From: Streptomyces marokkonensis
GTDB lineage: Bacteria; Actinomycetota; Actinomycetes; Streptomycetales; Streptomycetaceae
Length of the DNA stretch: 64,000 nucleotides
Assembly (NCBI RefSeq): GCF_008312835.1
Contig: NZ_VSKS01000016.1
Coordinates: forward strand, 124,001-188,000
Reading direction: 5' to 3'
Part shown: one piece after another, positions 49,646-58,824 of the stretch
Layout of the letters: every line of letters starts with the position of its first letter
Position numbering within the stretch: the first letter of the stretch is position 1
Position numbers and translations under genes: made by a program
Notes under the pieces: generated by a model
The model's database searches: none
What the model saw: only the letters and a program-made list of their open reading frames with translations
Told to the model about the DNA's origin: nothing

Positions 49646-51019
49646 TCAGCAGCCCGACTTGCCCGCGTACACCGCGAGGGCCGTGTTGCCGCCCAGCGTG
49701 GCGGTCAGCTGGCCCGAACCGTTGACCGTCACCGGCGTGTTGTTCTGCACGTTGCAGTACGTGCCCGCCGGGAGGGAGGTCTGGTAGGTGCGGGTCAGCG
49801 GGCCGGACTCGTGGTTGATGGCCACGAAGCCCTTGCTGCCCCGGCCGAAGGCGATCGCGTCGCCGCCGTTGTCCCACCAGTTGGTGACGGCCTGGCCCCG
49901 GGTCGCGTTGCGGAAGCCGACCATGGACTTGATCTCCGGCCAGGCGTGCTGGCACTTCCAGCCGCTCTGCCAGCAGGCGCCGACCTGACCGCCGTTCGGC
50001 GGGCCCGCGTCGTGGTCGGTGAACTCGTACCCGGAGTTGATGTCCGGGGCGCCGTAGGGCCAGGCCAGCATGAACACGTTGGCCAGCGTGTAGGTGGCGT
50101 TGTCCTTGTAGGACAGCGTGCTGCCGTTGCGCTCGGTGTCGTGGTTGTCGACGAAGACGCCGGAGACGGAGCTGTTCATGTAGCCCCAGCCCTCGCCGTA
50201 GTTCTTCAGGTAGGCGAGGTTCTCGTTGGTGAAGACCCGCTTGAGGTCGTAGGCGTAGCGGAACTCCTGGACGTCGCCGTTCCCGGTGTACTCGGTGGGC
50301 TGGACGGCCTCGCCGGCGCCGAAGATGACCTCCTGCTTCCAGTACGCGGAGGGGTTGCTCAGGCGGGACTTGATGTTGGCCAGGTCGGCGGCCGGCATGT
50401 GCTTGGCCGCGTCGATGCGGAAGCCGTCCACCCCCAGGGAGAGCAGGTCGTTCATGTACCCGGCGATCGCCTTGCGGACGTACTCCTCGCCGGTGTCGAG
50501 GTCGGCGAGGCCGACCAGTTCACAGTTCTGGACGTTCCCGCGGTCGCGGTAGTCGGTGATCTGCGCGGTGCAGTTGTCGAAGTCGTACGAGGAGTACAGG
50601 CCGGGGTAGTCGTACTTCGTGTACGACGATCCGCCGGTGCCGGTGCCGTTGCCCGCGGACATGTGGTTGATGACCGTGTCGGCGACGACCTTGACGCCGG
50701 CCGCGTGGCAGGTGTTCACCATGTTCCGGAACGCGGCGCGGTCGCCGAGGCGGCCGGCGATCCGGTAGCTCACCGGCTGGTAGGACGTCCACCACTGCGA
50801 GCCCTGTATGTGCTCGGCGGGCGGGGAGACCTGGACGTATCCGTATCCCGCGGGGCCGAGGGTGCTGGTGCACTCGCGGGCGACGGAGGCGAAGTTCCAC
50901 TCGAAGAGGACGGCGGTCACGTCCCTGGTGCCGGGCGGGGAGGCCTCCGCACCAGTCGGGGCCATGACAATCGAGGCGGCCGCGAGGGCGACGGCCGCGG
51001 AGAGGGTTCTGCGTGCCAT
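49646..51019 (-). CDS. Secreted alpha-amylase (GH13, actinobacterial/animal-type)
   Basis: Extracellular endo-alpha-1,4-glucanase. The 457-residue protein has a signal peptide (about 1-27, ending ASA-like GAEAS) and a GH13 (beta/alpha)8 barrel with catalytic motifs [12 protein letters not shown] (Asp nucleophile), IFGAGEAV (Glu acid/base) and [10 protein letters not shown] (Asp). A C-terminal beta domain (about 380-457) follows; there is no starch-binding CBM20 domain, so this is the short form. Several Cys fit the Streptomyces-type amylases. The ATG at 51019 has AGGAAGGAA-type site upstream. CTTGCAG repeats lie at 51079-51109, upstream of its promoter, as in other Streptomyces amylase genes. 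Confidence 0.95.
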   Translation of the reverse strand: MARRTLSAAVALAAASIVMAPTGAEASPPGTRDVTAVLFEWNFASVARECTSTLGPAGYGYVQVSPPAEHIQGSQWWTSYQPVSYRIAGRLGDRAAFRNMVNTCHAAGVKVVADTVINHMSAGNGTGTGGSSYTKYDYPGLYSSYDFDNCTAQITDYRDRGNVQNCELVGLADLDTGEEYVRKAIAGYMNDLLSLGVDGFRIDAAKHMPAADLANIKSRLSNPSAYWKQEVIFGAGEAVQPTEYTGNGDVQEFRYAYDLKRVFTNENLAYLKNYGEGWGYMNSSVSGVFVDNHDTERNGSTLSYKDNATYTLANVFMLAWPYGAPDINSGYEFTDHDAGPPNGGQVGACWQSGWKCQHAWPEIKSMVGFRNATRGQAVTNWWDNGGDAIAFGRGSKGFVAINHESGPLTRTYQTSLPAGTYCNVQNNTPVTVNGSGQLTATLGGNTALAVYAGKSGC

Positions 51020-51078
51020 GTGTGGGGTTCCTTCTTCATCGAAGGGTGTGGGGATACCGCCGGAGTTGGTTGAAGTTT

Positions 51079-51110
51079 CTTGCAGAAAGCTTCAGCAACC
51101 TTGCGGCAAC
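51079..51110 (-). promoter_or_regulatory. MalR-type repeats upstream of the alpha-amylase gene
   Basis: CTTGCAGAAAGCTTCAGCAA (51079-51098) is followed by CCTTGCGGCAAC to 51110. The first half is nearly the same as the malE operator half CTTGCAGAAAAG. Direct CTTGCAG-type repeats are known operators of Streptomyces amylase genes under MalR/Reg1 control. Confidence 0.75.
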
Positions 51111-51122
51111 GCAGATGTTAGA

Positions 51123-51150
51123 GGCCCGCCACCCGAAAGGGCAGCGGGCC
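51123..51150 (-). terminator. Hairpin terminator after aglA
   Basis: GGCCCGC (51123-51129) pairs with GCGGGCC (51144-51150), with an inner CCC-GAAA-GGG stem of 3 bp and CA/CA mismatches between. It lies 37-64 bp past the aglA stop, and a second hairpin CAACTT...AAGTTG (51155-51175) lies between it and that stop. They probably end the malEFG-aglA operon. Confidence 0.75.
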
Positions 51151-51186
51151 GTACCAACTTGAACGAAAAAAGTTGCGGGACGGACG

Positions 51187-52881
51187 TCAGCCCGCGGTCC
51201 ACCAGACGGTGGTGTCCGCCGGGACCTTCGCCTCGCCGGCCGTCTCCTCCACCTCACCGCTGGCGATCAGCACCCGCCCGTACGCCGGGGTGGTCACCGA
51301 CTCTCCCGTGGTGTTGGCGACGCACACGAACTCCCCGCGCCGGAAGGCGAGGACGCCCTCGGGCGCCCGCAGCCACTCCACCGCGTCGCCCGCGCCCAGG
51401 TCGGCCCGCTCCCGGCGCACGGCGAGCGCGGACCGGTACAGCTCCAGGGTCGAGCCGGGGTCGCCGGTCTGCGCCTCGATGCTCAGCTCGCCCCAGCCCT
51501 CCGGCTGCGGCAGCCAGCTGCCGCCGTCGCCGAAGCCGTACGACGAGCCCTCGCGGGTCCACGGGATCGGCACCCGGCAGCCGTCGCGGAAACCGTCCTG
51601 GCCCGCGCCCCGGAAGTACGCCGGGTCCTGGCGCACCTCGTCCGGCAGGTCCACGACGTCCGGCAGACCGAGCTCCTCGCCCTGGTAGACGTACGCCGAA
51701 CCGGGCAGCGCCAGCATCAGCAGCGTCGCCGCACGGGCGCGCCGCAGCCCCAGCTCGCGGTCGCCGGCCAGACGGATCTGGGTGCCGAGGCCCGCCGGGT
51801 TGGCGAAGCGGGTGGCGTGCCGGGTGACGTCGTGGTTGGACAGCACCCAGGTGGCCGGGGCGCCGACCGGGCGCATGGCCTCCAGGGTGCGGTCGATGAC
51901 CGTGCGCAGCTCCTCGGCGTCCCAGTGGGTGCCCAGGTACTGGAAGTTGAACGCCTGGTGCAGTTCGTCGGGGCGCACGTAGTTGGCGGTGCGCTCAACC
52001 GTCGGGGTCCACGCCTCGGCCACGAAAATCCGCTCGCCAGAATACTCGTCGAGGATGAGCCGCCACTGCCGGTAGATGTCATGCACGCCGTCCTGGTCGA
52101 AGAACGGCATGACATCGTTGCCCAGCAGCTTCAGCTGCTCATGGGATCCAAGGTCCGGCAGGCCCTCGGCCTTCACCATGCCGTGGGCGACGTCGATGCG
52201 GAAGCCGTCCACGCCCATGTCCAGCCAGAACCGCAGGATGGAGCGGAACTCGTCGCCGACCGCCGGGTGCTCCCAGTTGAAGTCCGGCTGCTCGGGCGCG
52301 AAGAGGTGCAGGTACCACTCGCCGGGCGTGCCGTCGGGCTCGGTGACCCGGGTCCAGGCGGGGCCGCCGAAGATCGACTCCCAGTCGTTGGGCGGCAGTT
52401 CGCCGTTCCCGCCCTTGCCGGGACGGAAGTGGTAGCGGTCCCGCAGCGGCGAGCCGGGGCCCTCGGCGATGGCCCGCTTGAACCACTCGTGCTGGTCGGA
52501 GGAGTGGTTGGGCACGAGGTCGACGATGATCCTGAGACCCAGTGCGTGGGCGTCGCGGATCAGCGCGTCCGCGTCGAGCAGGGTGCCGAACATCGGGTCG
52601 ACGGCACGGTAGTCGGCGACGTCGTAGCCGGCGTCGGCCTGCGGCGAGGCGTAGAAGGGGCTGAGCCACACGGCGTCCACACCGAGGTCGCGCAGGTACG
52701 GCAGGCGGGAGCGGATGCCTTCCAGGTCGCCCATGCCGTCGCCGTTGCCGTCGGCGAAGCTGCGCGGGTACACCTGGTAGATCACCGCGTCCCGCCACCA
52801 GTCGCGGCGCCGGGCGACGGTGGCGACGGCCGCGTCGGTCGTGGGGGTCGGGGCCGGGGCGGCGGAGGGATGCTGGCTCAT
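51187..52881 (-). CDS. aglA: Cytoplasmic alpha-glucosidase AglA (GH13)
   Basis: Hydrolyses imported maltose and maltodextrins from the non-reducing end to glucose. The 564-residue protein has no signal peptide. GH13 motifs are clear: QVYPRSFADGNGDGMGDL (about 34-51), [24 protein letters not shown] (Asp nucleophile), FVAEAW (Glu) and LSNHDVTRH (Asp). The YPRSFxDxNGDGxGD region and AAYTPGF-free core fit alpha-glucosidase/oligo-1,6-glucosidase-type enzymes. The ATG at 52881 is chosen; the longer frame to 53535 runs into malG. It lies 143 bp after malG, with a hairpin between, so it belongs to the mal operon but can be differentially expressed. Confidence 0.92.
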   Translation of the reverse strand: MSQHPSAAPAPTPTTDAAVATVARRRDWWRDAVIYQVYPRSFADGNGDGMGDLEGIRSRLPYLRDLGVDAVWLSPFYASPQADAGYDVADYRAVDPMFGTLLDADALIRDAHALGLRIIVDLVPNHSSDQHEWFKRAIAEGPGSPLRDRYHFRPGKGGNGELPPNDWESIFGGPAWTRVTEPDGTPGEWYLHLFAPEQPDFNWEHPAVGDEFRSILRFWLDMGVDGFRIDVAHGMVKAEGLPDLGSHEQLKLLGNDVMPFFDQDGVHDIYRQWRLILDEYSGERIFVAEAWTPTVERTANYVRPDELHQAFNFQYLGTHWDAEELRTVIDRTLEAMRPVGAPATWVLSNHDVTRHATRFANPAGLGTQIRLAGDRELGLRRARAATLLMLALPGSAYVYQGEELGLPDVVDLPDEVRQDPAYFRGAGQDGFRDGCRVPIPWTREGSSYGFGDGGSWLPQPEGWGELSIEAQTGDPGSTLELYRSALAVRRERADLGAGDAVEWLRAPEGVLAFRRGEFVCVANTTGESVTTPAYGRVLIASGEVEETAGEAKVPADTTVWWTAG

Positions 52882-52938
52882 GTCGTCCTTGATACGAGTG
52901 CGGTCGGGAGACGAGTGGGGGTGGGCGGCGGGGAACGA

Positions 52939-52982
52939 GGCGGCCGCGGTGACAGCGGGGTCGGATGGGCACCGCGGCCGCC
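52939..52982 (-). terminator. Hairpin between malG and aglA
   Basis: Perfect 13-bp stem, arms 52939-52951 (GGCGGCCGCGGTG) and 52970-52982, with an 18-nt loop. It may be an attenuator or processing site that sets the aglA level relative to malG. Confidence 0.7.
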
Positions 52983-53024
52983 TGCCCGCGTGGTCAGGCA
53001 CGCGGGAGTCGTCGGGCGAAGGGG

Positions 53025-53939
53025 TCAGCCCTTCGTGCCGCCGGCGGTGAGGCCGGTGACCAGGTTCTTCTGTACCAGGTAGAAGAACGCGGAGACCGGT
53101 ATCGCGATCAGGACCGCGGTGGCGGCCATGAGGTTGCGCTGTGCGTCGTGCTCGCTGACGAAGCTCTGCAGACCGACGGCGAGCGTGTACTTCTCGTCGT
53201 CGAGCATGAACGTCGTGGCGAAGGCGACCTCGCCGAACGCGGTGATGAAGCTGTAGAACGCGGCGACCGCCAGTCCGGGCTTGGCGAGCGGCAGGATCAG
53301 CCGCGCGAACGTGCCGAAGGGGGTGAGCCCGTCGACGCGTCCCGCCTCGTCGATCTCGAACGGGATGGTGTCGAAGTAGCCCTTCATCAGCCAGGCACAG
53401 TACGGCACCGCCGTCGAGCAGTAGACCAGGACGAGCCCGAGGTAGCTGTCGATGAGCTGCAGGTCCGACAGGATCTGGTACATCGGCACCATCAGGACGG
53501 CGACCGGGAACATCTGGGTGACCAGCAGCACCCACATGAACTTCCTGTAGCCGGGGAAGCGCATGCGGGAGACGGCGTAGCCGGTGGTGGCGGCGACCAG
53601 GACGCCGATGACCGTGGTGCCGAGCGACACGATCAGCGAGCTCTTCAGCCAGTCGAAGAAGTTCGTGTTCTGCAGCACGAACGAGTAGTTGTCGAGCGTC
53701 ATCTTGCCCCAGATGCCGCCGGGACGCAGATAGTCGTCCTTGTCGGGGCCGAGGGACAGGAAGACCAGCCAGGCGACCGGGAACAGCGCGATCAGGCTCG
53801 CCACGATCAGGATGCCGTGCGAGGTGAGGCGGGCCAGGGGGCTGCTCTCCCCGCGCCGGCGGGCCCCGCGGGGCGAGGCCTTCCGCTCGTCGGCAGGCCG
53901 GTCCGCCGGAGCAGGGGTGGTGACGGTGGAGGTGCTCAT
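53025..53939 (-). CDS. malG: Maltose/maltodextrin ABC transporter permease MalG
   Basis: Inner-membrane permease of the maltodextrin importer. The 304-residue protein has six membrane segments and the cytoplasmic EAA loop (EIDEAGRVDGLTPFGTFARLILPLAKP, about 204-230) that contacts the ATPase. The ATG at 53939 has AGGAG six bases upstream; a longer frame to 53975 would overlap malF by more and is not preferred. It starts 15 bp inside the malF end, so malF and malG are translationally coupled. The ATPase subunit (MsiK in Streptomyces, shared by several sugar importers) is not encoded in this window. Confidence 0.93.
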   Translation of the reverse strand: MSTSTVTTPAPADRPADERKASPRGARRRGESSPLARLTSHGILIVASLIALFPVAWLVFLSLGPDKDDYLRPGGIWGKMTLDNYSFVLQNTNFFDWLKSSLIVSLGTTVIGVLVAATTGYAVSRMRFPGYRKFMWVLLVTQMFPVAVLMVPMYQILSDLQLIDSYLGLVLVYCSTAVPYCAWLMKGYFDTIPFEIDEAGRVDGLTPFGTFARLILPLAKPGLAVAAFYSFITAFGEVAFATTFMLDDEKYTLAVGLQSFVSEHDAQRNLMAATAVLIAIPVSAFFYLVQKNLVTGLTAGGTKG

Positions 53940-53952
53940 GGGGACTCCTGCC

Positions 53953-54957
53953 TCAGATCGCGAGCTGCTGCTCATTGCGGTTCAGCCAGCGGCGGTAGAA
54001 GGAGGTGAAGACGATCAGGATGGCCAGCAGCAGCATGCCGTAGGCCGCGGACTCGGCGAACTCGCGCGGCTGCTGTCCGAAGCCGAGCTGGTACGCCCAG
54101 GTGACGAGGATCTGCGCCTCGGGGGCGGTGTTGCCGAACAGCAGGAAGATGATCGCGAACTGGTTGAAGGTCCAGATGATGCCGAGCAGGATCACGGTGG
54201 AGCTGACCGAGCGCAGTCCGGGCAGGGTGACGTGCCGGAAGCGCTGCCAGGCACTGGCTCCGTCCATCTCGGCGGCCTCGTACAGGCTGGCGTCGATGGA
54301 CTGCAGTCCGCCGAGCAGGGAGATCATCATGAACGGCACACCGCACCAGGTGTTGACCATGATGGCGGCGAAGCGCTGCCAGAAGGTGTCCTCCAGCCAC
54401 GCCGGGGCCGGCAGGCCGAGGAAGTCCAGGCCGGAGTTGATGATGCCGGCGTCGGCGAGCATGAAGCGCCAGCCGAAGACGGTGACGAAGGTCGGCACGG
54501 CCCACGGCAGGATCAGGACCAGCCGGTAGAGGGTGCGGCCGCGCAGCTTCTGGTTGAGCAGGAGGGCCAGGCCCAGGCCGATGCCGTAGTGCAGGGCGAC
54601 ACAGGCCGCCGTCCACACGATCGTCCAGATGAACTTGGACCAGAAACGGTCGTAGGCCGTCTCGCCCCACAGGATGTCGGCGTAGTTGTCGATGCCGATG
54701 AACTTGTAGGTGGCCTCGATCTCGTTGACGCCGATGGTGCGGGCCGAGTTGAGGCTGTCGGCGTCGGTGAGCGTGAGGTAGAAGCCGTAGGCCAGCGGGT
54801 ACAGCACGATGACGCCGAGCACGAGGGCCACCGGCGCGATCATGGCGTAGGCGTACCAGTGCTTCTGGTACCCGTGCTTCAGGCGCTGGCCCAGCCCGGG
54901 GCGGGGCGCGCGGTCACCGCGGCGCTTGCCGGTCGCGCGGTCGATGGCGACTGTCAT
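53953..54957 (-). CDS. malF: Maltose/maltodextrin ABC transporter permease MalF
   Basis: Partner permease of MalG. The 334-residue protein has an N-terminal cytoplasmic tail, six to seven membrane segments and the EAA loop LYEAAEMDGASAWQRFRHVTLPGLR (about 236-260). A periplasm-facing loop between the first two segments (about 62-110) is large as usual for MalF but shorter than in E. coli. The ATG at 54957 lies 97 bp after malE, across a hairpin. It overlaps malG by about 14 bp at its 3' end. Confidence 0.93.
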   Translation of the reverse strand: MTVAIDRATGKRRGDRAPRPGLGQRLKHGYQKHWYAYAMIAPVALVLGVIVLYPLAYGFYLTLTDADSLNSARTIGVNEIEATYKFIGIDNYADILWGETAYDRFWSKFIWTIVWTAACVALHYGIGLGLALLLNQKLRGRTLYRLVLILPWAVPTFVTVFGWRFMLADAGIINSGLDFLGLPAPAWLEDTFWQRFAAIMVNTWCGVPFMMISLLGGLQSIDASLYEAAEMDGASAWQRFRHVTLPGLRSVSSTVILLGIIWTFNQFAIIFLLFGNTAPEAQILVTWAYQLGFGQQPREFAESAAYGMLLLAILIVFTSFYRRWLNRNEQQLAI

Positions 54958-55003
54958 GGTTCGGCACCTTCTGGATGATCAAGGAGTACGGCACACAGGC
55001 CGG

Positions 55004-55047
55004 CGGCCGCCGGACCCTCCCCCGCGGGAAGCGGATCCGGCGGCCGC
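55004..55047 (-). terminator. Hairpin between malE and malF (attenuator)
   Basis: GCGGCCGCCGGA (55004-55015) pairs perfectly with 55036-55047 over 12 bp, with a 20-nt C-rich loop. It sits directly after the malE stop codon. Such structures stabilise the upstream message and raise binding-protein output above permease output. Confidence 0.75.
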
Positions 55048-55054
55048 TCGGGCA

Positions 55055-56326
55055 TTACTTGCTGAAGTCCGGCACCAGCTTGGCGATCGCGGTCTCCGCG
55101 TCACCAAGACCCTTGTCCAGGGACTGCTTGCCGCCCGCGATCTGCGGCAGCTCGTCGTCCATCGGACCCCACAGCGAGCTGTACTCGGGCAGCGCCGGGC
55201 GCGGCTGGGCGGCCGAGAGGACCGTCTGGTAGCCGGCGATGCCCGGGTCGGCCTTGACCTCGTCGGTGTAGGCGTCGTCACGCGTGGGCAGCGTGGAGTT
55301 CTTCAGCGCGATGGTCTCCTGCGCCTTGGCCGAGGTCATGAAGTTCACGAACTTCAGCGCGGCCTCCTGCTTGTCCTTGGTGGAGCCGGCGTAGACCGAG
55401 AGGTTGTGGCCGCCGGTCGGGGCGCCCGCCTTGCCGGTGGAGCCGGCCGGGACCGTGGCGATGCCGAGGTTGTTCTTGTCCTTGAAGGCCGAGCCCTTGT
55501 AGAAGTTGGTGATCTCCCACGGGCCCTGGATGATCGAGGCGACCTTGCCGTTGACGAACGCGTCCTGGATGTGGGCGTAGGCGTCGGCGGTCACGTCGGC
55601 CTTGTGCAGGCCCTTGCCCTCGAAGAGGTCCAGCCAGGTGCCGTAGGCCTTCTCGGCCTCGGGCGACTTCACGGTGATCTTCTTGGCGTCGGCGTCGACC
55701 ATGTCGGTGCCCTCGCCGTACAGGAACGGCTGGGCGTAGTAGCCGGCCGTGGAGCCCCAGTAGCCGTCGACGCCGGTCTTGTCCTTGACGGTGGCGGCGG
55801 CCTTCTTCAGGTCCTCCCAGGTCTTGGGGGCCTCGACGCCGGCCTTCTCGAACAGGGCCTTGTTGTAGACGAAGGCGAGGGTGTCCGTGGTGAAGGGGAC
55901 GCCGTAGGTCTTGCCCTCGTACTTGGCCTGCTCGATCAGGTTGGACTTGAACTTGTCCTGCTCGGCGAGGGCCTCGGTGCCGTCCAGCGGCAGGAAGAAG
56001 CCCTTCTTGGCGAAGGCGGGGGTCCAGCCGACCTCGGAGCGCAGCACGTCGGGGGCACCCTTGGAACCGGCGGCGGTGTCGAACTTGTTCTGCGCCTGGT
56101 CGAAGGGGACGTTGACGTACTTGACCTTGATGTCCTTGTTGGCGGCCTCGAACTCCTTGACCAGGGCCTGGTACGTCGGCGCCTCGTTGGTCGCGTTGGA
56201 GGTGTCCCACCAGGTGATGGTGACCGGGCCGTCGGCCTTGTCGCCGCTGTCGCTGTCGCCGCCGCAGGCCGTCGCCGCGAGGGCGAGGGACGCCACCAGC
56301 GCGGTGGCCGCTATGCCACGCCGCAT
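55055..56326 (-). CDS. malE: Maltose/maltodextrin-binding lipoprotein MalE
   Basis: Extracytoplasmic substrate-binding protein of the importer, lipid-anchored as expected in Gram-positive bacteria. The 423-residue protein has a signal peptide with a lipobox ending TAC (Cys21) followed by GGDSDSG. The mature domain fits the sugar SBP family: ITWWDTSNATNEAPTYQ, the KYVNVPFDQAQNKF segment, GVPFTTDTLAFVYNKALFEKAG (hinge region) and IQGPWEITNFYKGS. The ATG at 56326 has AAGGAGAACCTC upstream. It is the first gene of malEFG-aglA. Operator-like CTTGCAG repeats lie 134-155 bp upstream. Confidence 0.94.
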   Translation of the reverse strand: MRRGIAATALVASLALAATACGGDSDSGDKADGPVTITWWDTSNATNEAPTYQALVKEFEAANKDIKVKYVNVPFDQAQNKFDTAAGSKGAPDVLRSEVGWTPAFAKKGFFLPLDGTEALAEQDKFKSNLIEQAKYEGKTYGVPFTTDTLAFVYNKALFEKAGVEAPKTWEDLKKAAATVKDKTGVDGYWGSTAGYYAQPFLYGEGTDMVDADAKKITVKSPEAEKAYGTWLDLFEGKGLHKADVTADAYAHIQDAFVNGKVASIIQGPWEITNFYKGSAFKDKNNLGIATVPAGSTGKAGAPTGGHNLSVYAGSTKDKQEAALKFVNFMTSAKAQETIALKNSTLPTRDDAYTDEVKADPGIAGYQTVLSAAQPRPALPEYSSLWGPMDDELPQIAGGKQSLDKGLGDAETAIAKLVPDFSK

Positions 56327-56459
56327 GAGGTTCTCCTTGAGGGTGAAAGCCCGTGTGGTGCAGGGTCGGCCCCGTCTGCCGTCCTGCTGACTTGCCGACC
56401 GCGCCGTTGCCGCCGCCGGGCGACGTGAACGTAACAGCGATGGAACCGTTTCGAAAGAC

Positions 56460-56480
56460 CTTGCAGAAAAGTTTTGCAAG
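56460..56480. promoter_or_regulatory. MalR operator (inverted repeat) upstream of malE
   Basis: CTTGCAGAAAAGTTTTGCAAG is a near-perfect inverted repeat with CTTGCA and TGCAAG ends (56460-56465 and 56475-56480), 134 bp before the malE ATG. This is the published MalR/Reg1 recognition element of Streptomyces. Confidence 0.82.
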
Positions 56481-56567
56481 CGTCGTGGAGAGTTATGTCG
56501 CCGTGACCTGTTCTCGACCGTCGCGCGACCCGGGTTTCCGCCCGTACGGCAGGGGTTCGGACTGTTG

Positions 56568-56591
56568 TGCAAGACTCTGCAAGCACTTGCC
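56568..56591. promoter_or_regulatory. Second MalR-box cluster in the malE-malR gap
   Basis: TGCAAG at 56568-56573, TGCAAG at 56578-56583 and CTTGCC at 56586-56591 lie within 24 bp as direct and inverted copies. A lone TGCAAG also lies at 56715-56720, about 30 bp before the malR start, so malR may repress itself. The 423-bp gap (56327-56749) between malE and malR holds no other gene. Confidence 0.75.
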
Positions 56592-56749
56592 ATCCGTTGT
56601 CGCCGGGGGAATCATCCCTTGCGGACCGGACGCCGACCACGACTTGAGGGACCGCGATGACCCAGCAGCCCGCAGCGGGCCGTTCGACGGCGCGCACCAG
56701 GCGTCCGATCGGTGTGCAAGGGGAGAAACGGCAGATACAGTCCAGTCCT

Positions 56750-57784
56750 GTGACCACACGGCTTGCTGATATCGCTGCTCAGGCGGGGGTGAGCGAGGCG
56801 ACCGTCAGCCGGGTCCTGAACGGGAAGCCGGGCGTCGCCGCCACCACCCGCCAGTCCGTGCTCGCCGCCCTCGACGTGCTGGGCTACGAGCGCCCGGTCC
56901 GGCTGCGGCAGCGCAGCGAGGGCCTGGTCGGGCTGATCACCCCCGAGCTGGAGAACCCGATCTTCCCCGCGCTGGCCCAGGTGATCGGGCAGGCGCTGAC
57001 CCGCCAGGGCTACACCCCGGTGCTCGCCACCCAGACCCCGGGCGGGTCGACGGAGGACGAGCTGACGGAGATGCTCGTGGACCGCGGGGTGGCCGGCATC
57101 ATCTACGTCTCAGGACTGCACGCCGACACCAACGCCGACATGCAGCGCTACGAGCGGCTGCGGGCGCAGGGCGTGCCGTTCGTGCTCGTCGACGGCTTCT
57201 CGCCGAAGGTGCAGGCGCCGTTCATCTCCCCCGACGACCGGGCCGCCATGGCGCTCGCGGTCACCCACCTCGCGTCCCTCGGCCACACCCGGATCGGGCT
57301 GGCGCTCGGGCCGAAGCGGTTCGTGCCGGTGCAGCGCAAGATAGAGGGCTTCGTCCGTGCCGTGCAGGAGCAGCTGGGTCTGAGCGCCGAGACGGCCGAG
57401 ACGGAGCTGATCCAGCACTCGCTGTACACGCTGGAGGGCGGGCAGGCCGCCGCCACCGCGCTGATGGACCGCGGCTGCACGGCGGTGGTGTGCGCGAGCG
57501 ACATGATGGCGCTGGGCGCGATACGGGCGGCCAGGCAGCGCGGTCTGGACGTGCCGAAGGACATCTCGGTGGTCGGCTTCGACGACTCCCCGCTGATCGC
57601 CTTCACCGACCCGCCCCTGACCACGGTCCGCAAGCCGGTCCCCGCGATGGGCCAGGCGGCGGTGCGCACCCTGCTCGAGGAGATCGGCGGAACGCCCGCA
57701 CCCCACAGCGAGTTCGTGTTCATGCCGGAACTGGTGGTGCGCGGTTCGACCGCCTCGGCCCCTGGGGACCGGAATCGTCCCTAG
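56750..57784 (+). CDS. malR: LacI-family maltose regulator MalR
   Basis: Repressor of malEFG and amylase genes. The 344-residue protein has the LacI helix-turn-helix at its very N-terminus (RLADIAAQAGVSEATVSRVLNGKPGV, about 4-29) and a periplasmic-binding-protein-like ligand domain (about 60-340), with LITPELENPIFPALAQ and GFDDSPLIAFTDPPLTTVR as family hallmarks. GTG at 56750 is the start because the helix-turn-helix begins right after it; the best ribosome-site-like sequence (AGGGGAG) is about 25 bases upstream, so translation may be weakly initiated or leaderless. In S. coelicolor, MalR represses malEFG. Confidence 0.93.
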   Translation: MTTRLADIAAQAGVSEATVSRVLNGKPGVAATTRQSVLAALDVLGYERPVRLRQRSEGLVGLITPELENPIFPALAQVIGQALTRQGYTPVLATQTPGGSTEDELTEMLVDRGVAGIIYVSGLHADTNADMQRYERLRAQGVPFVLVDGFSPKVQAPFISPDDRAAMALAVTHLASLGHTRIGLALGPKRFVPVQRKIEGFVRAVQEQLGLSAETAETELIQHSLYTLEGGQAAATALMDRGCTAVVCASDMMALGAIRAARQRGLDVPKDISVVGFDDSPLIAFTDPPLTTVRKPVPAMGQAAVRTLLEEIGGTPAPHSEFVFMPELVVRGSTASAPGDRNRP

Positions 57785-57916
57785 GGCGGAGAAGACCGCC
57801 TCCGGCGCACTGCCGCGGGAGGAGGGCGTCCGCCTGTTCCCGGGGGAGGGGATGCGGGTCCGTCCCGACCGGGGGATGATTCGAGGGGGACGTCTTTTCT
57901 GGCAGACTCTGTGTCC

Positions 57917-58810
57917 ATGGGTGACCCGACCGTGACCACGCTGGACGGCCAGGTGGAGGCCGCAGCGCAGCCCGTCGCGGACAAGACGACGGGACGGCGG
58001 CCCCTGCCCCGTCCGCGCACTCCGCGCCGGCCCCGGTTGTGGTTCGAGATCCTGCTGATCGCGGTGAGTTACTGGACCTACTCGCTCGTCCGCAACGCCG
58101 TTCCCGAACAGCGGTCCGAGGCCCTGCGCAACGCCGACTGGATCTGGCGGCTCGAAGAGCGACTCGGGCTGGCCTTCGAGGAGTCCGTCAACCAGGCCGT
58201 GAACTCGGTGACCTGGCTCATCGTCGGTATGAACTACTACTACGCCACCCTCCACTTCGTGGTGACGCTGGGTGTCCTGGTGTGGCTCTACCGTAGTCAT
58301 CCCGGCCGGTACGCGGCGACCAGACTGGTCCTGTTCACCACCACCGGCATCGCCCTGGTCGGCTACTACCTGTATCCGCTCGCCCCGCCCCGGCTGATGA
58401 ACGGCCAGGACTTCATCGACACCGTGATGGTCCACCAGACCTGGGGGTCGATGGCCTCCGGCGACCTGAAGAACATGTCCAACCAGTACGCCGCGATGCC
58501 CTCGATGCACATCGGCTGGTCGGTGTGGTGCGGTCTGACGATCTTCGCGCTGGCCACGGTGCCGTGGGCGCGGGTGCTGGGGCTGGTGTACCCGGCGGCC
58601 ACGCTGGTGGTCATCGTCGCCACCGCCAACCACTTCTGGCTGGACGCGGTGGGCGGCGTCGTCTGCCTGGCCGTCGGCTACGGCATCGCGCTGGCCTGGT
58701 ACGGCCGGCAGCCGTACGCCCTGCCGAGGCGGGTGCCGGAGCCGCGGGAACCGGCCCGGGAGCCGGAGGAACGGGCCCGGGAGCCCATCCCCCTGCCCAA
58801 GCAGGGCTAG
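57917..58810 (+). CDS. PAP2-superfamily membrane enzyme, inositol-phospholipid synthase-like
   Basis: The 297-residue protein has six membrane segments and the Aur1/InoS-type PAP2_3 motifs: PLAPPRLM (about 155-162), AMPSMHIGWSVW (catalytic His in SMH, about 194-205) and ANHFWLDAVGG (about 236-246). Such enzymes transfer inositol-phosphate or dephosphorylate lipid phosphates; substrate is inferred. The N-terminal 40 residues are basic and Pro-rich; the C-terminal 35 residues are charged and Glu/Arg/Pro-rich. ATG at 57917 is used. It converges on glnE after 14 bp. Confidence 0.8.
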   Translation: MGDPTVTTLDGQVEAAAQPVADKTTGRRPLPRPRTPRRPRLWFEILLIAVSYWTYSLVRNAVPEQRSEALRNADWIWRLEERLGLAFEESVNQAVNSVTWLIVGMNYYYATLHFVVTLGVLVWLYRSHPGRYAATRLVLFTTTGIALVGYYLYPLAPPRLMNGQDFIDTVMVHQTWGSMASGDLKNMSNQYAAMPSMHIGWSVWCGLTIFALATVPWARVLGLVYPAATLVVIVATANHFWLDAVGGVVCLAVGYGIALAWYGRQPYALPRRVPEPREPAREPEERAREPIPLPKQG

Positions 58811-58824
58811 GGAGCGGGCCTCTC

